From assembly GCA_900299065.1 (NCBI GenBank), contig OMIJ01000055.1, positions 1 to 9,678 of the forward strand: DNA of 9,678 nucleotides, read 5' to 3'. The DNA is from Hyphomicrobiales bacterium (GTDB lineage Bacteria > Pseudomonadota > Alphaproteobacteria > Rhizobiales > Beijerinckiaceae). The notes under the pieces are model-generated. The model was not told the origin of the DNA, did not search any database, and saw only the letters and a program-made list of their open reading frames with translations. The position numbers and the translations under genes are program-made. Numbering within the stretch: position 1 is the stretch's first letter; every line of letters starts with the position of its first letter. Of the stretch, positions 7,010 to 9,678 are shown piece by piece.

Positions 7010-7047
7010 ATAAAACAAGCCCGGCCAGAGTTTTTTTTCGGCCGGGC
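7010..7047 (-). terminator. Intrinsic terminator of the DUF1330/Pht5-like/TctC cluster
   Basis: On the minus strand GCCCGGCC (7047-7040) pairs with GGCCGGGC (7026-7019) around a 13-base A-rich loop, followed by TTGTTTTAT. It begins 32 bases after the stop of the TctC-like gene. The strong GC stem and U-rich tail support rho-independent termination of the whole cluster before the cold-shock promoter. Confidence 0.9.
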
Positions 7048-7079
7048 TTCTCGCATTCATGCTTAATGACTGCGTAATT

Positions 7080-8108
7080 CTACTGAATGAGCTTGCCAAT
7101 CTTGTCGACGATTGGTTTGGGCGTAGCATAAATCTGCTTGATCAAAGCTTCGAGATGAGCACCATCTTCTGGCTCAAGGTCGAGTTTTTGTTTCTTTACT
7201 TCTTCAATGAATTCAGGATCCTTCATTGTCGCATTGAAAGCATCGCGCAGCATTTTCAAACGATCAGCGGGCAGATCGGGCGGGGCGACAAAGGGGCGAC
7301 CAATGCCTTGGCCAGCATAGAGGAAGCGCAATTCAGCCTTTTGTTGCTCCGTCTTGGCCAGATCGAGCACATAGGGAATGTCCTTGAGTTCAGGATTGGG
7401 CTCTGCACCACCCTGGAACAAGAGCGTGACAACCTTGTCCTTAATCCAATTAGGACGCTTGCCGGTCACACTATCAAGCGATTCACAAATGCCATCCACC
7501 TCGCCGCGCTCCATTGCCAGAAAAACATCGGAAGAGGAGGGAAAACCGCTGATGAGCTTGAACTTCATGCCGAGAATTTCCGTCAAAGCTTTAGGATAGG
7601 AGCGAGTGCCTGTGCCTGCACCCGTATCACCCACGATCAAAGTCTTTTCGGTCAGATCCTGTGCTGTTTTAATACCTGACTTGGCTGTCGTTATGCAGAC
7701 ATTGGTTTCTGTCGTGGGTGTGCCAATCCAGGACAAGCGAACAGGATCAAAGCGTGCACCTTCAGCCCCGGTGATCGGACCCAAAGGCGCATCACGCGCA
7801 ATAATGCCCATGACTGTGCCATCCTTGGGCGCAATATTGAAGATATGGCTGGCAGCTTGAAAGCTTCCTGCGCCAGGCATGTTTTGAGGCACAACGGTTG
7901 GATTACCTGGCAGATGCTTGCCAATGTGGCGGCCCAGAATACGGCCCCATGAATCATAACCACCGCCAGGACCAAAGCCGATGATCATGGTCAAAGGCTT
8001 GCCATTGAATGGATTGGGTGCCTGCGCACAAGCAGGAAATGCGCCCGCAATCAGGCAGGACACCATTGCCAAAGAGCCAAGCCTCGTTCCTAGTTTGAAA
8101 ACAGTCAT
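7080..8108 (-). CDS. Tripartite tricarboxylate transporter substrate-binding protein (TctC/Bug family)
   Basis: 342 residues, typical of the periplasmic Bug/TctC family that binds carboxylates for TctAB permeases or for sensing. An N-terminal signal peptide is clear: positively charged MTVFKLGTR, a hydrophobic core and likely cleavage after CAQA (residue 30). The ligand loop GFGPGGGYDSWGR (44-56) and PQNMPGAGS (74-82) mark the family; in known structures the loop Asp and backbone amides contact the ligand carboxylate. Later blocks are GDTGAGTGTRSY and LYAGQGIGRPFVAPPDLPADR. AGGAGG lies five bases before the ATG at 8108. It is last in a three-gene cluster, 90 bases after the Pht5-like gene, and is followed by a terminator. 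No TctA or TctB is in the window, so it may be an orphan binding protein; the ligand cannot be predicted. Confidence 0.93.
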   Translation of the reverse strand: MTVFKLGTRLGSLAMVSCLIAGAFPACAQAPNPFNGKPLTMIIGFGPGGGYDSWGRILGRHIGKHLPGNPTVVPQNMPGAGSFQAASHIFNIAPKDGTVMGIIARDAPLGPITGAEGARFDPVRLSWIGTPTTETNVCITTAKSGIKTAQDLTEKTLIVGDTGAGTGTRSYPKALTEILGMKFKLISGFPSSSDVFLAMERGEVDGICESLDSVTGKRPNWIKDKVVTLLFQGGAEPNPELKDIPYVLDLAKTEQQKAELRFLYAGQGIGRPFVAPPDLPADRLKMLRDAFNATMKDPEFIEEVKKQKLDLEPEDGAHLEALIKQIYATPKPIVDKIGKLIQ

Positions 8109-8198
8109 CCTATCCTCCTGTTTGCCTGTGCTGATCCTATGCGCATGGGTATCACGGTTTACAGCTTTGTCACAAATGGCCTTTTCAAAAGCTTTTGT

Positions 8199-9185
8199 TT
8201 AAATGCGAAAGCCGCCGCGCTTGCGTCCCTGATCGACGTCCAAAAACAGATCTTCCAGAGCCATGCGCTGCTTCATCAACCCCTGCTCATAGGAATAACC
8301 AACCAGGGTCTCTAATGTGTGGCGATTGCGATCGCTCAGACCATATTCCCAGGGATCAGAACCCAGAATCTCTTCTTGCTCTTCCCAAGCCTCACGATAC
8401 CAGGCGAGCGGTGCAATTCTCGGATTTTCCATGCGCCTCATGCCAATGGCTTTGGCCGCCTCAAAGGCTTTGTATAATTCCACCGGCACCCAAGGATATT
8501 GCTCAACGATCTCGCGGCGCAATCCCATGACATGCATGATAGGGAAGATTTTAGTCTTGCGGAAATAATTGAGCTCTTCGGCCTTGTAATCGGTAAAGAG
8601 CCTGCCGACAGCAGGATTCTTGTGAATAAAGGGTTCAATCAAATCTGGATGCAAGACGGCATCTAGTTCGCCGGCAACCAGCATGGCCTCGACGGATTTG
8701 GAATCATCGAGGCGGGTGAGCTTGAGATCATCTGGAGGAATGAATTCGACATCTTCATCAATCTCAGAGAACCATTCGATTGATTTATGCGGCACGCCAT
8801 ATTCATGCTCGAGAATTCCCCGCAACCAGACAATAGCACTGACCTGATAGGATTTGACGCCGATCTTTTTGCCGATCAAATCTTTTGGCGAGCGAATATT
8901 TTTGGTTGTGTTGATGAAGGCAAAGCCATGACGAAAGCGCCGATGCAGAAAGACCGGAATAGCGTCGAAAGGCATGCCCTGATCACGCGCCAGCAGATAA
9001 GAGGAAGACGAGAGTTCTGCGACATCAAATTCGCGATTGCGCAAAAACCGCCAATGGCGCGTACTGGAATCCATACGGGTGAGGATGTTCAGCTCAATAC
9101 CATCAGGCTGAATCTGTCCCTCTTTTAAGGCGCGGACGATTTCATAATCACCACAGGCCAAAGTGAGTTTGAGCTTGTGAGTCAT
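8199..9185 (-). CDS. 4,5-dihydroxyphthalate decarboxylase-like / NMT1-type substrate-binding protein
   Basis: 328 residues from the ATG at 9185 (MTHKLKLTLACGDYE), preferred because GGGGAGG lies three bases upstream. An ATG at 9197 would add MGRS but has no ribosome binding site. The sequence follows the family usually named for Pht5 of phthalate degradation: LACGDYEIVRALKEGQIQPDG (opening), REFDVAELSSSSYLLARD (51-68), IPVFLHRRFRHGFAFINT (76-93), SPKDLIGKKIGVKSYQVSAI (99-118) and WLRGILEHEYGVP. The fold is that of a type 2 periplasmic binding protein, yet no signal peptide is seen, so it is probably cytoplasmic. Whether it decarboxylates or only binds a ligand is open. It lies 65 bases after the DUF1330 gene. 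Confidence 0.87.
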   Translation of the reverse strand: MTHKLKLTLACGDYEIVRALKEGQIQPDGIELNILTRMDSSTRHWRFLRNREFDVAELSSSSYLLARDQGMPFDAIPVFLHRRFRHGFAFINTTKNIRSPKDLIGKKIGVKSYQVSAIVWLRGILEHEYGVPHKSIEWFSEIDEDVEFIPPDDLKLTRLDDSKSVEAMLVAGELDAVLHPDLIEPFIHKNPAVGRLFTDYKAEELNYFRKTKIFPIMHVMGLRREIVEQYPWVPVELYKAFEAAKAIGMRRMENPRIAPLAWYREAWEEQEEILGSDPWEYGLSDRNRHTLETLVGYSYEQGLMKQRMALEDLFLDVDQGRKRGGFRI

Positions 9186-9250
9186 GGACCTCCCCATTGC
9201 GCGAGCGCGTTCAAGATTTGTCTCTTGAGGTGCTAAGGAAAATGGATTGA

Positions 9251-9541
9251 TCAGGCGCTTTCAACAATACGCAAATCGCGCACGGCACCGCCATCTAGGG
9301 CCGCTAGAGCGGCCTGATAGCCCGGTGAATCATGCGCTGCGACTGCCATGTCAACACTCGGGAATTCAATGATCACCGTGCGCTCAAGCACACCTGCTTC
9401 ATAGGCTTTGGCTGCCGTTCCACGGGCCAGAAATTGACCGCCATGGGCAGTCAAAGCCGGCCCAGCAAGCTTGGCATAGGCTGCCAGCTTGTCCTGATCC
9501 GAAATGCTCCGATACATGCTCACCCAATAGGCCTTCGCCAT
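9251..9541 (-). CDS. DUF1330 family protein
   Basis: 96 residues, the full length of this small family with a ferredoxin-like alpha/beta (dabb-like) dimeric fold. The diagnostic pattern is AKAYWVSMYRSISDQDKLAA at the start, LTAHGGQFLARG (30-41), ERTVIIEFPSVDMAVAAHDS (53-72) and PGYQAALA. The biochemical function is unknown for most members; the fold resembles monooxygenases and isomerases acting on small aromatics. GAGGGGG six to seven bases before the ATG at 9541 is a strong ribosome binding site. It is the first gene in view of the cluster with the two binding proteins, though earlier genes may lie beyond the right edge. Confidence 0.92.
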   Translation of the reverse strand: MAKAYWVSMYRSISDQDKLAAYAKLAGPALTAHGGQFLARGTAAKAYEAGVLERTVIIEFPSVDMAVAAHDSPGYQAALAALDGGAVRDLRIVESA

Positions 9542-9678
9542 TTTAGCCCCCTCTATTGAAATTCTGGAGCAAAATGACAGGAAGCCACAGTCCCGGCAAG
9601 GGGCCAGGCAATGGAATGAGAGATCCTTGAAGGGCGGCGAAGATAACCCAGCACCGCCCCTGTGGTCAGTGAATGGAC
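9542..9678. other. Upstream of the DUF1330 gene: no supported gene
   Basis: Two minus-strand frames stay open to the right edge: one for 41 codons, with no recognisable protein similarity, and the frame of the DUF1330 gene itself, with no credible start. This is probably the promoter region of the cluster. A weak six-pair hairpin (9632-9637 with 9654-9659, 16-base loop) is visible. I cannot place a promoter with confidence, and an upstream gene ending here cannot be excluded. Confidence 0.3.

Noticed and set aside
7059..7679. Plus-strand frame of 206 codons
   Set aside because: Antisense to the TctC-like gene, starts inside the terminator region, has no convincing ribosome binding site or family resemblance.
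8186..8197. Perfect 12-base palindrome CAAAAGCTTTTG beside the stop of the Pht5-like gene
   Set aside because: No loop, AT-rich and only one copy; within the cluster and not followed by a U tract, so not a terminator and too little to call an operator.
9553..9678. 41-codon minus-strand frame open to the right edge as the end of an upstream gene
   Set aside because: Too short, no recognisable C-terminal pattern, and two frames are open at the edge, so it cannot be told from chance.

Overview
The window looks like ordinary chromosome from an alphaproteobacterium, most likely in the Hyphomicrobiales (Rhizobiales). The base composition is close to balanced. The evidence is protein-level resemblance: a sodium-symporter/sensor-kinase of the rhizobial type, a 68-residue alphaproteobacterial cold-shock protein, and a TctC-type and a 4,5-dihydroxyphthalate-decarboxylase-like binding protein of the kind common in Bradyrhizobium and Beijerinckiaceae relatives. 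This placement is by eye, with no database search. I see no phage, IS element, CRISPR array, tRNA or rRNA.

Layout. Positions 1-1602 (minus) hold the N-terminal 534 residues of a sodium:solute-symporter-like sensor histidine kinase; the kinase half lies off the left edge. Divergent from it are mscL (1743-2171, plus), closed by a strong hairpin, and an AbrB-family membrane protein (2329-3411, plus). Everything larger from 3431 to 9541 is on the minus strand: a short RecD-like superfamily 1 helicase (3431-4525), an unrecognised 131-residue helical protein (4658-5053), an EntS-like MFS exporter (5244-6476), a CspA-type cold-shock protein with its own terminator (6652-6858), and a three-gene cluster read DUF1330, Pht5-like binding protein, TctC-like periplasmic binding protein (9541 down to 7080), ending in a clear intrinsic terminator.

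How the genes fit together. The only convincing operon is the last cluster. It pairs two solute-recognition proteins of different folds with a small DUF1330 protein, and no membrane permease is in view. A role in recognising or handling an organic acid, perhaps an aromatic carboxylate, is inference. The other genes look like independent transcription units with membrane-stress, nucleic-acid or efflux roles.

The less explained items are: the 131-residue orphan, whose pattern faintly recalls globin-sensor folds without the haem histidine; a 15-codon ORF with a near-perfect Shine-Dalgarno at 4591-4651; an 18-codon upstream ORF that overlaps the start of the MFS gene; and a hairpin in the short leader of the cold-shock gene. 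None of these amounts to a demonstrated new system.
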